A DNA stretch of 59,769 nt from Streptomyces sp. OR43 (GCF_008042275.1 NZ_RDBK01000023.1:1-59769), one strand, 5' to 3'; counted from the stretch's first letter, positions 35,007 to 43,930 are shown. The notes: generated from the letters alone by a model not told the origin. Translations and numbers: made by a program.

Positions 35007-36674
35007 ATGGCGCACCACGTCTCCGCGCCGCACCCTGCCCCGCCGCAGCCGGGTCCCGAAGAACCCCGGTCGCACCCGAGGGTGACGGAACCCGTCCTGC
35101 TGGTCATCCTCGTCGTGCTCTCCGCCGTCGGCGCCGTCATCGGCATCGACCTCGTCTCCAAACTGGGCATCTCCGCCAACACCTCGGTCGTCGGCGCACT
35201 CGTCGCCATGCTGATCGGACGCATTCCCCTCGGCTTCCTGCGCCGGATGCGTTCCGTGCACCGCCAGAACCTGGCCCAGAGCGCCATCTCCGCCGCGACC
35301 TTCGCCTCGGCGAACGCGCTGCTCACGTCCGTTGCCGTCCCGTACGTCTTCGGCCGCGAGGACCTGGTCTGGCCGATGCTCGCCGGCGCCTTCATCGGCC
35401 TCCTCGTGGACGCCTGGGTCCTGTACCGGGCCTTCGGCTCCCGGCTGCTGCCCGCCGACGCCGCCTGGCCGCCCGGCACCGCCGCCGCCGAGACGATCAA
35501 GGCCGGCGACCGGGGAGGACGCCGCGCCCTGATCCTGGCCGGCGGCACCGCGGTCGGTCTCGCCGGAACGCTCTTCAGCCTGCCGCTGTCCGCCGCCGGT
35601 GTGGCCTTCCTCGGCAACGTCTGGGCGCTGATGATGTTCGGCATCGGCCTGATGCTGCGCCAGTACAGCCCCGACGTCTTCCACACCGATCTCGGCGCCG
35701 GCTACATCCCGCACGGCGTCATGGTCGGCGCGGGGATCGTCGCACTCGGCCAGGCCGTCCACCTGCTCATAGGGCGACGCGAACGCAAGCGCAGGGAAGC
35801 CGCCGCGGAGGCCGCGAGCGTCGCGACCGTCCGGGACACGGACCCGACGACCGCCTACACCGTCGACGAACGGGCCCTGCGCACCTCCCTGGTCCGCGGC
35901 TTCGCGCTCTTCACCGGGGGAGCGGTCGTCCTCGCCGTCCTCGGCGGCCTGATCGGCGACATGAGCCCCCTCGGCATCGTCGGCTGGGTCCTGTTCGCCG
36001 CCTTCGCGGCCCTGGTCCACGAACTGATCGTCGGCCTCGCCGCGATGCAGTCCGGCTGGTTCCCGTCCTTCGCCGTCACCCTGATCTTCCTCATCCTGGG
36101 CCTCGCCATCGGCATCCCGTCCGTGCCGCTCGCCCTGCTGGTCGGATACGTCTCCGCCACCGGCCCCGCCTTCGCCGACATGGGATACGACCTCAAGGCC
36201 GGCTGGCTGCTGCGGCGCCAGCACCGTCCCTGGGACCCCTTCGAGCGCGAAGGCCGCCGCCAGCAGTTCATGGCCGCCCTCATCGGATTCGCCGTCGCCC
36301 TCGTCGTCGTTGCCCTCGCCTGGCGCTCCTACTTCGGACAGGGACTCATCCCGCCCGTCGCCAAGGTGTACGCCGACACCATCAAGAGCGGGCTCAGCGA
36401 CCCGGACGCGGTACGCACCATGCTGCTCTGGGCCATTCCCGGCGCGGCCATCCAACTGCTCGGCGGCACCCGCCGGCAGATGGGCGTCATGCTCGCCACC
36501 GGTCTGCTCATCCTCACCCCGCAAGCCTGCTGGCTCGTCCTCGGCGCCCTCGTCGTCCGGGTCGGCTACCGGAAGCTGCGCGGTCCCGCCGCCGACGAGG
36601 AACTCAACCTGGTCGGCGCCGGGCTCATCGCGGGCAGCTCGCTCGGCGACTCGGCCCAGATCCTCAAGACCTGA
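35007..36674 (+). CDS. OPT/YSL-family oligopeptide transporter
   Basis: A 555-residue polytopic membrane protein with about 14 helices, starting at ATG 35007 with GAAGGGGG upstream. It shows OPT-family segments: FASANALLTSVAVPYVFG, AWPPGTAAAETIKAGD (the conserved P-G-T-A-E-T loop), GAGYIPHGVMVGAGIVALG and the late LLWAIPGAAIQLLGG. OPT proteins import small peptides, or metal chelates in the YSL branch, by proton symport. Neighbouring peptidase genes favour peptides. It is shorter than fungal OPTs but normal for bacterial ones. It is 122 bases after the IclR gene and about 70 before the aminopeptidase gene. Confidence 0.85.
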   Translation: MAHHVSAPHPAPPQPGPEEPRSHPRVTEPVLLVILVVLSAVGAVIGIDLVSKLGISANTSVVGALVAMLIGRIPLGFLRRMRSVHRQNLAQSAISAATFASANALLTSVAVPYVFGREDLVWPMLAGAFIGLLVDAWVLYRAFGSRLLPADAAWPPGTAAAETIKAGDRGGRRALILAGGTAVGLAGTLFSLPLSAAGVAFLGNVWALMMFGIGLMLRQYSPDVFHTDLGAGYIPHGVMVGAGIVALGQAVHLLIGRRERKRREAAAEAASVATVRDTDPTTAYTVDERALRTSLVRGFALFTGGAVVLAVLGGLIGDMSPLGIVGWVLFAAFAALVHELIVGLAAMQSGWFPSFAVTLIFLILGLAIGIPSVPLALLVGYVSATGPAFADMGYDLKAGWLLRRQHRPWDPFEREGRRQQFMAALIGFAVALVVVALAWRSYFGQGLIPPVAKVYADTIKSGLSDPDAVRTMLLWAIPGAAIQLLGGTRRQMGVMLATGLLILTPQACWLVLGALVVRVGYRKLRGPAADEELNLVGAGLIAGSSLGDSAQILKT

Positions 36675-36745
36675 CGGCCGACGCCCCCCCCCGAACCACA
36701 CTCCGCACCACTCAGCACCACCCGCACGGCAAGGAGAACCACCCC

Positions 36746-37810
36746 ATGGACATGTACAGCAGGCTCGAACCGCGCCCCGAGTACCTCAGCTTCGAACTCG
36801 CCCTGGCCGCCCGCAAGCTCGTCGAGGAGGTCATGCTGGTCAAGCGCGGCGAGCACGTCGTCCTCACCGGCGACACCAGCAGCGACCGCCGCGTCATCGA
36901 GGCCACCGCCCAGGCGGTCGCCGCCGCCGGAGCGCACCCCGTCGTCGTCTGGTACGAGACGCTGCCCGGCGCCTCCATGGAGCCGCCCCGGCCCGTCGCC
37001 GGTGCCATCGCCGACGCCGACGTCTGGATCGAGTTCGCGGTCTCGTACCTGATGCACTCCGACGCCTTCCGCGCCGCGATGGCGAACGGCTGCCGCTACA
37101 CCAACCTGACCGCGATGGACGTCCAGATGCTGGTCGCCACCGTCGGCCGCCCGGACTTCCAGGGCGTCATCCGCCTCGGCAAGGCGCTCGTCGCGCTCCT
37201 GGAGGCCGCCGACGAGGTACGGATCACCTCCGCCAACGGCACCGACCTCGTCGGCCGCAACGGCGACCGGCCGATCAACCTGCGCGGCAAGCCCGCCGAG
37301 AAGCCCGGCGAGACCGTGATGCTCTCCGGCCAGATCTCCTGGAACCCTCTGGAGGAGACCCAGGACGGCGTCCTCGTCTTCGACGGCGCCCTGTGGCCGC
37401 CGGACGAGCTCGGCCTGCTGCGCTCCCCGGTCCGCTGCACCGTCGAGAAGGGCGTCGTCACCAAGATCGAGGGCGACGCCGACGCGGACACCTTCCGCCG
37501 CTGGATGGAGTCCTTCGACGACCCGAACATGTTCCGCGTCGCGCACTGGTCGCTCGGCTTCAACCCCGGTGTGCTCGCCCCGACCGGCCGCATCGTCGAG
37601 GACGAGCGGGTCTTCGGCTGCGTCGAGCTCGGCATCGGCACCAAGGGCGCCTGGATCGGCGGCGAACCGTGGGTCGCCGCCGCCCACACCGACGGCAGCG
37701 TCCTCGGCCCGTCCATCTACCTGGACGGCGTCGCCATCGAGGAGAACGGGCGCTATGTGCACCCCGAGCTCGTCGACATCTGCCGCGACCTGGGCGTTGC
37801 CGGCTACTGA
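36746..37810 (+). CDS. M29-type aminopeptidase (COG2309) or NicX-like enzyme
   Basis: A 354-residue cytoplasmic protein from ATG 36746 with AAGGAG upstream. It matches the aminopeptidase T/leucyl aminopeptidase group: the LVKRGEHVVLTGDTSSDR N-terminal domain, VWIEFAVSYLMHSDAFR, and a C-terminal metal-binding domain with FGCVELGIGTKGAWIGG and AAAHTDGSVLGPSIYLDG. The His/Glu/Asp residues there are the probable metal ligands. The same fold includes 2,5-dihydroxypyridine dioxygenase (NicX), and I cannot separate the two by eye. Position between an OPT transporter and a proline iminopeptidase favours peptide hydrolysis. A tandem repeat separates it from the next gene. Confidence 0.8.
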   Translation: MDMYSRLEPRPEYLSFELALAARKLVEEVMLVKRGEHVVLTGDTSSDRRVIEATAQAVAAAGAHPVVVWYETLPGASMEPPRPVAGAIADADVWIEFAVSYLMHSDAFRAAMANGCRYTNLTAMDVQMLVATVGRPDFQGVIRLGKALVALLEAADEVRITSANGTDLVGRNGDRPINLRGKPAEKPGETVMLSGQISWNPLEETQDGVLVFDGALWPPDELGLLRSPVRCTVEKGVVTKIEGDADADTFRRWMESFDDPNMFRVAHWSLGFNPGVLAPTGRIVEDERVFGCVELGIGTKGAWIGGEPWVAAAHTDGSVLGPSIYLDGVAIEENGRYVHPELVDICRDLGVAGY

Positions 37811-37830
37811 GCTGTCCGCCGCGCGGGCCC

Positions 37831-37990
37831 GCGCCTATGCGGTCGGGCCCGCGCCTATGCGGTCGGGCCCGCGCCTATGCGGTCGGGCCCGCGCCTATGC
37901 GGTCGGGCCCGCGCCTATGCGGTCGGGCCCGCGCCTATGCGGTCGGGCCCGCGCCTATGCGGTCGGGCCCGCGCCTATGCGGTCGGGCCT
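37831..37990. repeat. Eight tandem copies of a 20-bp unit
   Basis: The unit GCGCCTATGCGGTCGGGCCC is repeated eight times head to tail (starts at 37831, 37851, 37871, 37891, 37911, 37931, 37951 and 37971); only the last base of the final copy differs. A degenerate C/G-rich tail continues to about 38060. The array fills most of the 284-base gap between the aminopeptidase and iminopeptidase genes. Each unit contains an ATG and a GGGCCC palindrome across unit borders. Because 20 is not a multiple of 3, the frames rotate, yet all stay open. Confidence 0.97.
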
Positions 37991-38094
37991 GGACCTACCG
38001 GGCGGCCCCGCACCTACTCCGGCGGGCCCGCCCACGCACCCGGGCGGGCCCGCCCGGCACCCGTCAACCGCACCGAGACGCGCAAGGAGCGCCC

Positions 38095-39396
38095 ATGACC
38101 ACCCCCGCCCCCGTCTCCTACCGCCACGGCGGCCTGGTCTGCACCGACCACACCCTCGACGTGCCGCTCGACCACCACACCCCGGACGGTCCCGCCATCG
38201 GCCTGTTCGCCCGCGAGGTCGTCGCCGAGGGCCGTGAGCGCGAGGACCTGCCCCGTCTGCTCTGGCTCCAGGGCGGCCCCGGCGGCCGCGCCGAGCGGCC
38301 CAACGCCGCGGGTGCCTGGCTGCGCCGCGCCCTCGCCGACTACCGTGTCGTCCTCCTGGACCAGCGCGGCACCGGCCGCTCCACTCCCGCCGACCGGGTC
38401 ACCCTGGCCCGCTTCGGCACGGACTCCGAGGCCGCCGCCGACTACCTCGCGCACTTCCGCGCCGACTCGATCGTCCGCGACGCCGAACACCTGCGCCGCC
38501 ATCTCCAGGGCGAGGCGCCGTGGAGCGTCCTCGGCCAGAGTTTCGGCGGATTCTCCACCCTCACCTATCTCTCCCTCGCCCCCGAAGGTCTCGCCCAGGT
38601 CTACATCACCGGCGGACTGCCGACGCTCACCGGCCACGCCGACGACGTCTACCGCGCCGCGTACGCCCGTACCCTCGCCCACAACGAGCGCTACTTCGCG
38701 CGCTACCCCGGCGACCAGGCCCTCGCCGACGCCGTCGCCGCACACCTGGACACGCACGACGTCCGGATGCCGGCCGGGGAGCGCCTCACCGCGCGCCGTT
38801 TCCAGACCCTCGGCATCACCTTCGGCACCGCGGCCAAGTTCGACTCGCTGCACTACCTCCTGGAGACCGCCTTCACCGAGGGCCCGGACGGACCGGAACT
38901 CACCGACACCTTCCTGCGCGGCGTCGACGCCGCCGTGTCCTTCGCCGAACGCCCCCTGTACGCCGCGCTCCACGAGCCGATCTACGCCCAGGGCAGCCGC
39001 CCCACGGACTGGTCCGCGCACCGGATCCGCCAGGAGTTCCCGGCCTTCGACGCCACCGCCGGCGGCCCGCTCCGGTTCACCGGCGAGATGGTCTACCCCT
39101 GGCAGTTCGAGGAGGACCCGGCGCTCGTCCCGCTGCGCGCCGCCGCCGAGGCGCTCGCCGCCCGTACCGACTGGCCGGCGCTGTACGACCTGGACCGGCT
39201 GGCCGCCAACGACGTCCCCGTCGTCGCCGCCGTCTACCACGACGATATGTACGTCGACCGGGAGCACGCCCTGGCCACCGCCGGTGCCGTACGCGGACTG
39301 CGGACGTGGGTCACCGACGCCTACGCCCACGACGGCGTCCGGGCCGACGCCGCCGTGCTGGACCGGCTGATCGGCATGGCCCGCGGCGAGGCCTGA
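38095..39396 (+). CDS. pip: Proline iminopeptidase (S33 alpha/beta-hydrolase)
   Basis: A 433-residue alpha/beta-hydrolase from ATG 38095, with AAGGAG upstream. The oxyanion-hole segment LQGGPGG is at about residue 61 and DQRGTGRS at about 92, both typical of proline iminopeptidases. The nucleophile is Ser149 in GQSFGG, the acid is probably Asp383 in YHDDMY and the base His412 in YAHDG. It removes N-terminal proline from peptides in the cytoplasm. It follows the OPT transporter and M29-type aminopeptidase, so together they would import and hydrolyse peptides including proline-rich ones. The 20-bp repeat array lies in its upstream region and may affect expression. Confidence 0.92.
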   Translation: MTTPAPVSYRHGGLVCTDHTLDVPLDHHTPDGPAIGLFAREVVAEGREREDLPRLLWLQGGPGGRAERPNAAGAWLRRALADYRVVLLDQRGTGRSTPADRVTLARFGTDSEAAADYLAHFRADSIVRDAEHLRRHLQGEAPWSVLGQSFGGFSTLTYLSLAPEGLAQVYITGGLPTLTGHADDVYRAAYARTLAHNERYFARYPGDQALADAVAAHLDTHDVRMPAGERLTARRFQTLGITFGTAAKFDSLHYLLETAFTEGPDGPELTDTFLRGVDAAVSFAERPLYAALHEPIYAQGSRPTDWSAHRIRQEFPAFDATAGGPLRFTGEMVYPWQFEEDPALVPLRAAAEALAARTDWPALYDLDRLAANDVPVVAAVYHDDMYVDREHALATAGAVRGLRTWVTDAYAHDGVRADAAVLDRLIGMARGEA

Positions 39397-39584
39397 CCAC
39401 CGGCATGGTGCGGGGCGCCCCCGGCGCAGCCCTGCCCCGGCACCTATGATCGACGGGTCCCACGCCGATCACCGTCCTGCCGCACCACCGGGGGTATCCC
39501 ATCCGTTCCGTACGTATCCGGCTGCCCGAACAGCGCGGTGAACTGCTGGCCCGGCGCGAGGACGGCCTGGAACTGCACCACCTC

Positions 39585-40175
39585 GTGTGGCGGCTGGGGC
39601 CCGGCTGGCGGGTGTGCAGCAGCGCGGTGCTCGGCGGCGGCATCGGCCCGCGCGACTGGATCCTCAACGCGCAGGTGCCCGGCGGCTATCCGCGTATGGA
39701 CCCCGACCGCCACCTCGCCGAGATCGCCGCCGCCGAACGGCTCACCGGCACCGGCGCCGGGCTGATGACGGCCGCCGACGTCAGCGCGTACACCGTCGCC
39801 GCCGACGAGGGCGTCACCGCTGTCGCCACGTGCGGTCTCGGCGTACGGGGCTGGGCGGCGGCAGCGGCCGAGGGAAGCGGGGGACCGCAGCCGCCGGGCA
39901 CGGTGAACATCGTCGTGACCCTCCCCGCCCCCCTGACCGACGCCGCGCTCGTCAACGCCGTCGCCACCGCCACCGAGGCCAAAGTGCAGGCCCTCCTGGA
40001 CGCCGGACTCGACTGCTCGGGCACCCCCACCGACTCCGTCTGCGTCGCCGCGCCCGCCCCCTCCCCGGACACCGGATCCGGTGAACCGTTCGCCGGGCCG
40101 CGCTCGCTCTGGGGCGCACGACTTGCCCGGGCCGTGCACGCTGCCGTCCTCGAAGGCGCGCTGCGGCCATCCTGA
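39585..40175 (+). CDS. cbiZ: Adenosylcobinamide amidohydrolase (CbiZ)
   Basis: At least 196 residues matching the CbiZ family: SSAVLGGGIGPRDWILNAQV, DPDRHLAEIAA, GAGLMTAADVSAYTV, GTVNIVVTLPAPLTDAALVN and ATATEAKVQALLDAG. CbiZ removes the aminopropanol side chain of adenosylcobinamide to give adenosylcobyric acid, allowing salvage of imported corrinoids. GTG 39585 is the first standard start codon in frame, but it has no ribosome-binding site, and sequence with coding-like bias and family-like character (LLARREDGLELHHL) precedes it in frame to about 39501, with the nearest upstream stop at 39447. So the real start is probably upstream at a non-standard codon, or a base error exists. It complements the btuFCD operon 7 kb away. 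Confidence 0.88.
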   Translation: MWRLGPGWRVCSSAVLGGGIGPRDWILNAQVPGGYPRMDPDRHLAEIAAAERLTGTGAGLMTAADVSAYTVAADEGVTAVATCGLGVRGWAAAAAEGSGGPQPPGTVNIVVTLPAPLTDAALVNAVATATEAKVQALLDAGLDCSGTPTDSVCVAAPAPSPDTGSGEPFAGPRSLWGARLARAVHAAVLEGALRPS

Positions 40176-40230
40176 CCATCCGAAACGCCGCGGGCCACAC
40201 TCCGCGCGGCCGACGAAGGGAACAGCCCTC

Positions 40231-41136
40231 ATGACCTCAGCAGCCGACACGGTCCGCGAGCGGCCGGCCGTCGCCGTCCTCGGCACCGGACTCATGGGTT
40301 CGGGCATGGCCCGGAGCCTGCTCAGGGCCGGTCTCGACGTCCGCGTCTGGAACCGTACGCATGCCAGGGCGGTACCGCTCGCCGCCGACGGTGCCACCGT
40401 CGCGGACACCGCGGCCGAAGCCGTACGCGGCGCCGACGTCATCCTCACCGTGCTCAACGACAGCACCGCCGTCGCCGCCGCGCTCACCGCCGCGTCCGAC
40501 GGGGTGCACCGCGGCCAGGTCCTCCTGCAGAGCTCCACCGTCGGGCCTGAGGCCACCGCCGAACTGGCGCAGCGGGCCGCGGACCTCGGCCTCGTCTACC
40601 TCGACGCCCCGGTCTCCGGCACCAGGCAGCCCGCGGAACAGGGCACACTGACCGTCTTCGTCTCCGGACCGTCCGCCGCCCGCGAGGTGACCGGACCGGT
40701 GCTCGACGCGATCGGGCAGCGCACCGTCTGGGTCGCCGAGGAGCCGGGAGCCGCCTCCCGGCTCAAGCTCGTGGTCAACGCCTGGGTGATCAACATGGTG
40801 GGCGGCGTCGCGGAATGCCTGAACCTCGCCGAAGGGCTCGGGGTGGACCCGCAGACGTTCCTGGACGTGATGAAAGGCGGGCCGCTCGACTCCGCCTATC
40901 TGCACGGCAAGTCCGCCGCCGTCCTCTCCGGCGACCTCACCCCGAGCTTCGCCCTGTCCACAGCCCTCAAGGACACCCGCCTCATCCTCGAAGCCGCCGA
41001 ACACTCCGGCGTCCGGCTCGACCTGACGAAGGCGTCGGCCGCCCGCTTCGAACGCGCCGAGGCGGCCGGGCACGGCGGGGAGGACATGATCGCCACCTAC
41101 TACGCCGGACGGCCCCCGGAGAAGGACGGCGACTGA
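40231..41136 (+). CDS. NAD(P)-binding 3-hydroxyisobutyrate dehydrogenase-family protein
   Basis: A 301-residue beta-hydroxyacid dehydrogenase from ATG 40231, preceded by GAAGGGA. The dinucleotide-binding motif VLGTGLMGSGMARSLLRAG lies at residues 16-34, the substrate-binding DAPVSGTRQPAEQGTL near 127, and the catalytic lysine is Lys179 in RLKLVVNAW. Members reduce or oxidise small hydroxyacids or imines; the substrate is not clear from sequence. It follows cbiZ by 55 bases on the same strand and may be cotranscribed, without obvious functional connection. Confidence 0.9.
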   Translation: MTSAADTVRERPAVAVLGTGLMGSGMARSLLRAGLDVRVWNRTHARAVPLAADGATVADTAAEAVRGADVILTVLNDSTAVAAALTAASDGVHRGQVLLQSSTVGPEATAELAQRAADLGLVYLDAPVSGTRQPAEQGTLTVFVSGPSAAREVTGPVLDAIGQRTVWVAEEPGAASRLKLVVNAWVINMVGGVAECLNLAEGLGVDPQTFLDVMKGGPLDSAYLHGKSAAVLSGDLTPSFALSTALKDTRLILEAAEHSGVRLDLTKASAARFERAEAAGHGGEDMIATYYAGRPPEKDGD

Positions 41137-41164
41137 TCCCGAGCGTGCCCGGCACCGGTGCGCG

Positions 41165-42424
41165 TCAGACGACCAGCACCTCGTGCCGGACCACCGCGTC
41201 GAACAGATAGCCCTGCGTGTTGTGCACGGCGACGTCCGGCTGGACGCGGCCCGACCGGTCCGTCGCCCGTGCCAGCAGGACGGCCGGGCCACGGGCCCCG
41301 GGCACCCAGTCGGCCGACCAGCGCACCCAGCTGCCGCTCCGCGGTTCGTCGCGCAGCCGGGCCCGGCGCCACCGCGTGCCCCCGTCCGTGCTGATCTCGA
41401 CCGTGCGCACGGGCGCCCCGCCCGACCATGACCGTCCGGTCAGTACCTGACGCCGATGGGCGGGGAACTCGGCATCCGGTGCGAGCTCGAAGGCGCTCTT
41501 CAGCGTCTGCCGGGTCAGCGGTGCACTGCCCTCGGCCGGGTAGCCGGGGCCGAACAGCCGGTAGAGGCCGGTGTTCCACGGGGAGACCAGGGGCCGGGCG
41601 CTCACCTCGATGTCGCCGACCCACTTGATGTTCGCGATCCCGACCCAGGACGGCACGATCAGCCGCACCGGATGGCCGTGATCGGGCGGCAGCGGTTCGC
41701 CGTTCATCTCGTACGCGAGGATGACGTCGTCCAGCGCCTTCGCCACCGGCAGCGGCCGGCGCACGTGCCCGAGGTTGATCCCGTCGCTGACCACCTCGTC
41801 GTCGAGGCCCCGCGGCAGCACGTCGACGGCGTGCCGGGTGATGCCCGCGCGCCGCAGTACGTCGGCGAGCCGCACTCCGCGCCAGCGTGCCGTGCCGATC
41901 GCCCCCAGGGTCCACGCCGTCCCGCTGACCTGCTGCCCCTGCTGCGTCGTGTAGTAACTGCGGGCGTTGCCCGCGCACTCGACGAACGCGGTACGGGTCA
42001 CCGACGGCAGCGCCCGCAGCTCGTCGTACGTGAACTCGACCGCAGCGCCGCCGAGTCCGTCGCCCCACACCCTGAGCCGCCAGTCGGCCGCCGCGATCCG
42101 CGGGGTCACCGTGTGGTTGCGGACGAAGAACCGCTCGGCCGGGGTGAGCAGCCCGGTCGTGCGCAGCGCGGCGAAGTTCGTCTCCGCGTTGGTGCCGCGC
42201 ACCGTGAAGACCTCGGGCGGCAGCGCTTTGACGATGCCGGGGGCGGTGGCGGACGCCGCGTGGGCGGGAGCGGCGAGCCCGGCGAGCGGGGCCGCCACCG
42301 AAGCCGCCGCGACCAGCCGCAGCAGATCACGGCGCTCGATCCCCGCGGAGCGCGCGGCACCACGCGTCCACTGGCGCAGCCGCGTCCGGTCGTAGGAGGC
42401 CTCGGACGGCGGAACGGATCTCAT
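41165..42424 (-). CDS. Tat-exported molybdopterin sulfite oxidase-family protein
   Basis: A 419-residue protein from ATG 42424, convergent with the dehydrogenase gene. The twin-arginine signal ERRDLLRLVAAASVAAPLAG lies at about residues 30-50. The oxidoreductase molybdopterin-binding domain follows (FFVRNHTVTP, FVECAGNARSYY with the molybdenum-binding Cys150, LPPDHGHPVRLIVPSWVGIANIKW) and a C-terminal Mo-cofactor dimerisation domain (about 290-415). It probably oxidises sulfite or a related sulfur or organic compound outside the cell. No cytochrome or haem-membrane partner gene is adjacent. The 440-base gap upstream (42425-42864) holds only the sigma-factor terminator; I see nothing else there. 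Confidence 0.9.
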   Translation of the reverse strand: MRSVPPSEASYDRTRLRQWTRGAARSAGIERRDLLRLVAAASVAAPLAGLAAPAHAASATAPGIVKALPPEVFTVRGTNAETNFAALRTTGLLTPAERFFVRNHTVTPRIAAADWRLRVWGDGLGGAAVEFTYDELRALPSVTRTAFVECAGNARSYYTTQQGQQVSGTAWTLGAIGTARWRGVRLADVLRRAGITRHAVDVLPRGLDDEVVSDGINLGHVRRPLPVAKALDDVILAYEMNGEPLPPDHGHPVRLIVPSWVGIANIKWVGDIEVSARPLVSPWNTGLYRLFGPGYPAEGSAPLTRQTLKSAFELAPDAEFPAHRRQVLTGRSWSGGAPVRTVEISTDGGTRWRRARLRDEPRSGSWVRWSADWVPGARGPAVLLARATDRSGRVQPDVAVHNTQGYLFDAVVRHEVLVV

Positions 42425-42816
42425 GGACGACTCCAGGGGCGAGAGGAGAGCGGGGCGGCGGAGGCGATCAGCAGGCGCGGGTGTGCGCGGCGTCCCGGAT
42501 CCCCGTGCCGCCGCGAGGGAGGAGCCGGGTTCGCGGGCATGCGGGTGAGCGTGTCAGCGGCCCATCGGGGCGTCAACGCGCGTCGGCAGGGCCCCAGGAC
42601 CCGCCGGGAAGGTAAGAGACCGGACCGGCCGACGTGCGCGGTGTGCCCCCGGGCCCCCGGCACGGCTTCGACCTGCGCGGACGCGGCACCGGAGAGATCG
42701 GGCGTGCCGGCCGGGGCAGGGGGCCGCTGCTGTCCCTGAGGGGTGCGGATTTCATCGGGCCGCAATGTTCGGACGGCCGCGACGGCAGGTTCCGGCGAGG
42801 ACCGCGTCCGGACACG

Positions 42817-42858
42817 CGTGCGGGCTCCGGGCCGCTGCGGCGACCCGGAGCCCGCACG
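42817..42858. terminator. Strong hairpin terminator after sigma factor gene
   Basis: A perfect 15-bp stem (42817-42831 with 42844-42858; CGTGCGGGCTCCGGG and complement) around 12 bases, six bases beyond the stop of the sigma factor gene on the minus strand. Confidence 0.85.
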
Positions 42859-42864
42859 TCACGC

Positions 42865-43827
42865 TCATTCCTCGATGGTCATCCCGTCACGGAGCCGGCG
42901 CAGAATCCGGCTGATCAGCCGGGAGACGTGCATCTGCGAGATGCCGAGCTCGGCGCCGATCTGCGACTGCGTCATCTCCTGGCCGAACCGCATGTCGATG
43001 ATGCGACGCTCCCGCTCGTCCAGATCGTCGAGCAGCGGTGCCAGGGCGTGCAGGTTCTCGACCGTCTCCATGGCCGGATCCGGGCCGCCCAGCACATCGG
43101 CGAAGGTCCGCCCCGTCGTGCTGTGCTGCCCCGGGTCGGCCGCGGCGGCCGGCATGTCCAGCGAACCCGCGGTGTACCCGTTGGCCGCCACGATTCCCTC
43201 GGTGATCTCCTCCTCGCTCAGCCCCAGGTGCGCGGCGAGCTCGGGAACGGTGGGGTCGCGGTCGAGCTCACCGGCCAGGGCCTCCTTGGTCTTGGCGATG
43301 TCGACCCGCAACTCCTGGAGCCGGCGCGGCACATGGACCGCCCAGCTGGTGTCGCGGAAGAATCGTTTGATCTCCCCGGTGATGTACGGGACCGCGAAGG
43401 AGGTGAACTCGACCTCGCGGGACAGGTCGAACCGGTCGATGGCCTTGATCAGCCCGATGGTGCCGACCTGGACGATGTCCTCCATGTCGCCGCTGCCCCG
43501 GTTCCTGAACCGGCCGGCGGCGAAGCGGACGAGGGACAGGTTCATCTCGATGAGCGTGTTCCGCGCGTACTGATGGGCGGGCGTCCCTTCCTCCAGGACC
43601 TGGAGGCGGTCGAAGAACAGCCGGGACAGTTCCCGTGCGTCGGTGGGCGCCACCTTGCCCGCGTCCTCGATCCACGGCAGGTCGCCGAGGTCCATGGGGG
43701 CAGGCCCGGTGCCCGTGAGTTCGTCCTGCCCGGCGACAGCCGTCACGACTGTGTCCTGGCCGGCCGGTGCCGACCGTGCACTCTCCGCTCGCTCCGCACC
43801 GGCAGTTCGCGCAGTGTGCGTCGTCAT
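42865..43827 (-). CDS. SigB/SigF/SigG-family RNA polymerase sigma factor
   Basis: A 320-residue group 3 sigma factor from ATG 43827 with AGGGGAG upstream. After a variable N-terminus of about 45 residues come region 2 (NLSLVRFAAGRFRNRGSGD, DIVQVGTIGLIKAIDRFD, EFTSFAVPYITGEIKRFFRD), region 3 (PRRLQELRVDIAKTKEALAG) and region 4 with the helix-turn-helix (LDERERRIIDMRFGQEMTQS, then SQMHVSRLISRILRRL). These features place it with Streptomyces SigB/F/G/H/I/K-L-M-N paralogues controlling stress or sporulation genes; I cannot tell which. No anti-sigma or anti-anti-sigma gene is adjacent, which is less common for this family. Its own promoter was not identified; an inverted repeat lies at 43931-43956 upstream. 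Confidence 0.93.
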   Translation of the reverse strand: MTTHTARTAGAERAESARSAPAGQDTVVTAVAGQDELTGTGPAPMDLGDLPWIEDAGKVAPTDARELSRLFFDRLQVLEEGTPAHQYARNTLIEMNLSLVRFAAGRFRNRGSGDMEDIVQVGTIGLIKAIDRFDLSREVEFTSFAVPYITGEIKRFFRDTSWAVHVPRRLQELRVDIAKTKEALAGELDRDPTVPELAAHLGLSEEEITEGIVAANGYTAGSLDMPAAAADPGQHSTTGRTFADVLGGPDPAMETVENLHALAPLLDDLDERERRIIDMRFGQEMTQSQIGAELGISQMHVSRLISRILRRLRDGMTIEE

Positions 43828-43930
43828 CTCGTCACGCTCCCCTGGTGGTAGGCCATCAGGTGTAGACGCTTGCCCCGTCAGGTGTTTCCCATGCGCACAA
43901 ACGGAATTTGATCAGTGACTTGACGTCAAT

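Noticed and set aside
37831..37990. Tandem 20-bp units as a CRISPR array
   Set aside because: There are no variable spacers; the units are directly adjacent and identical, and no cas gene is in the window.
36310..38094. The upstream extension of the iminopeptidase frame across the M29-type gene and the 20-bp repeats
   Set aside because: The extension runs out of frame through a clear gene and the repeat array. ATG 38095 with AAGGAG and family alignment mark the real start.
42425..42816. Possible small gene in the gap between the molybdopterin oxidase and the sigma factor terminator
   Set aside because: Open frames exist on both strands but none has a ribosome-binding site, a recognisable domain or convincing codon bias.
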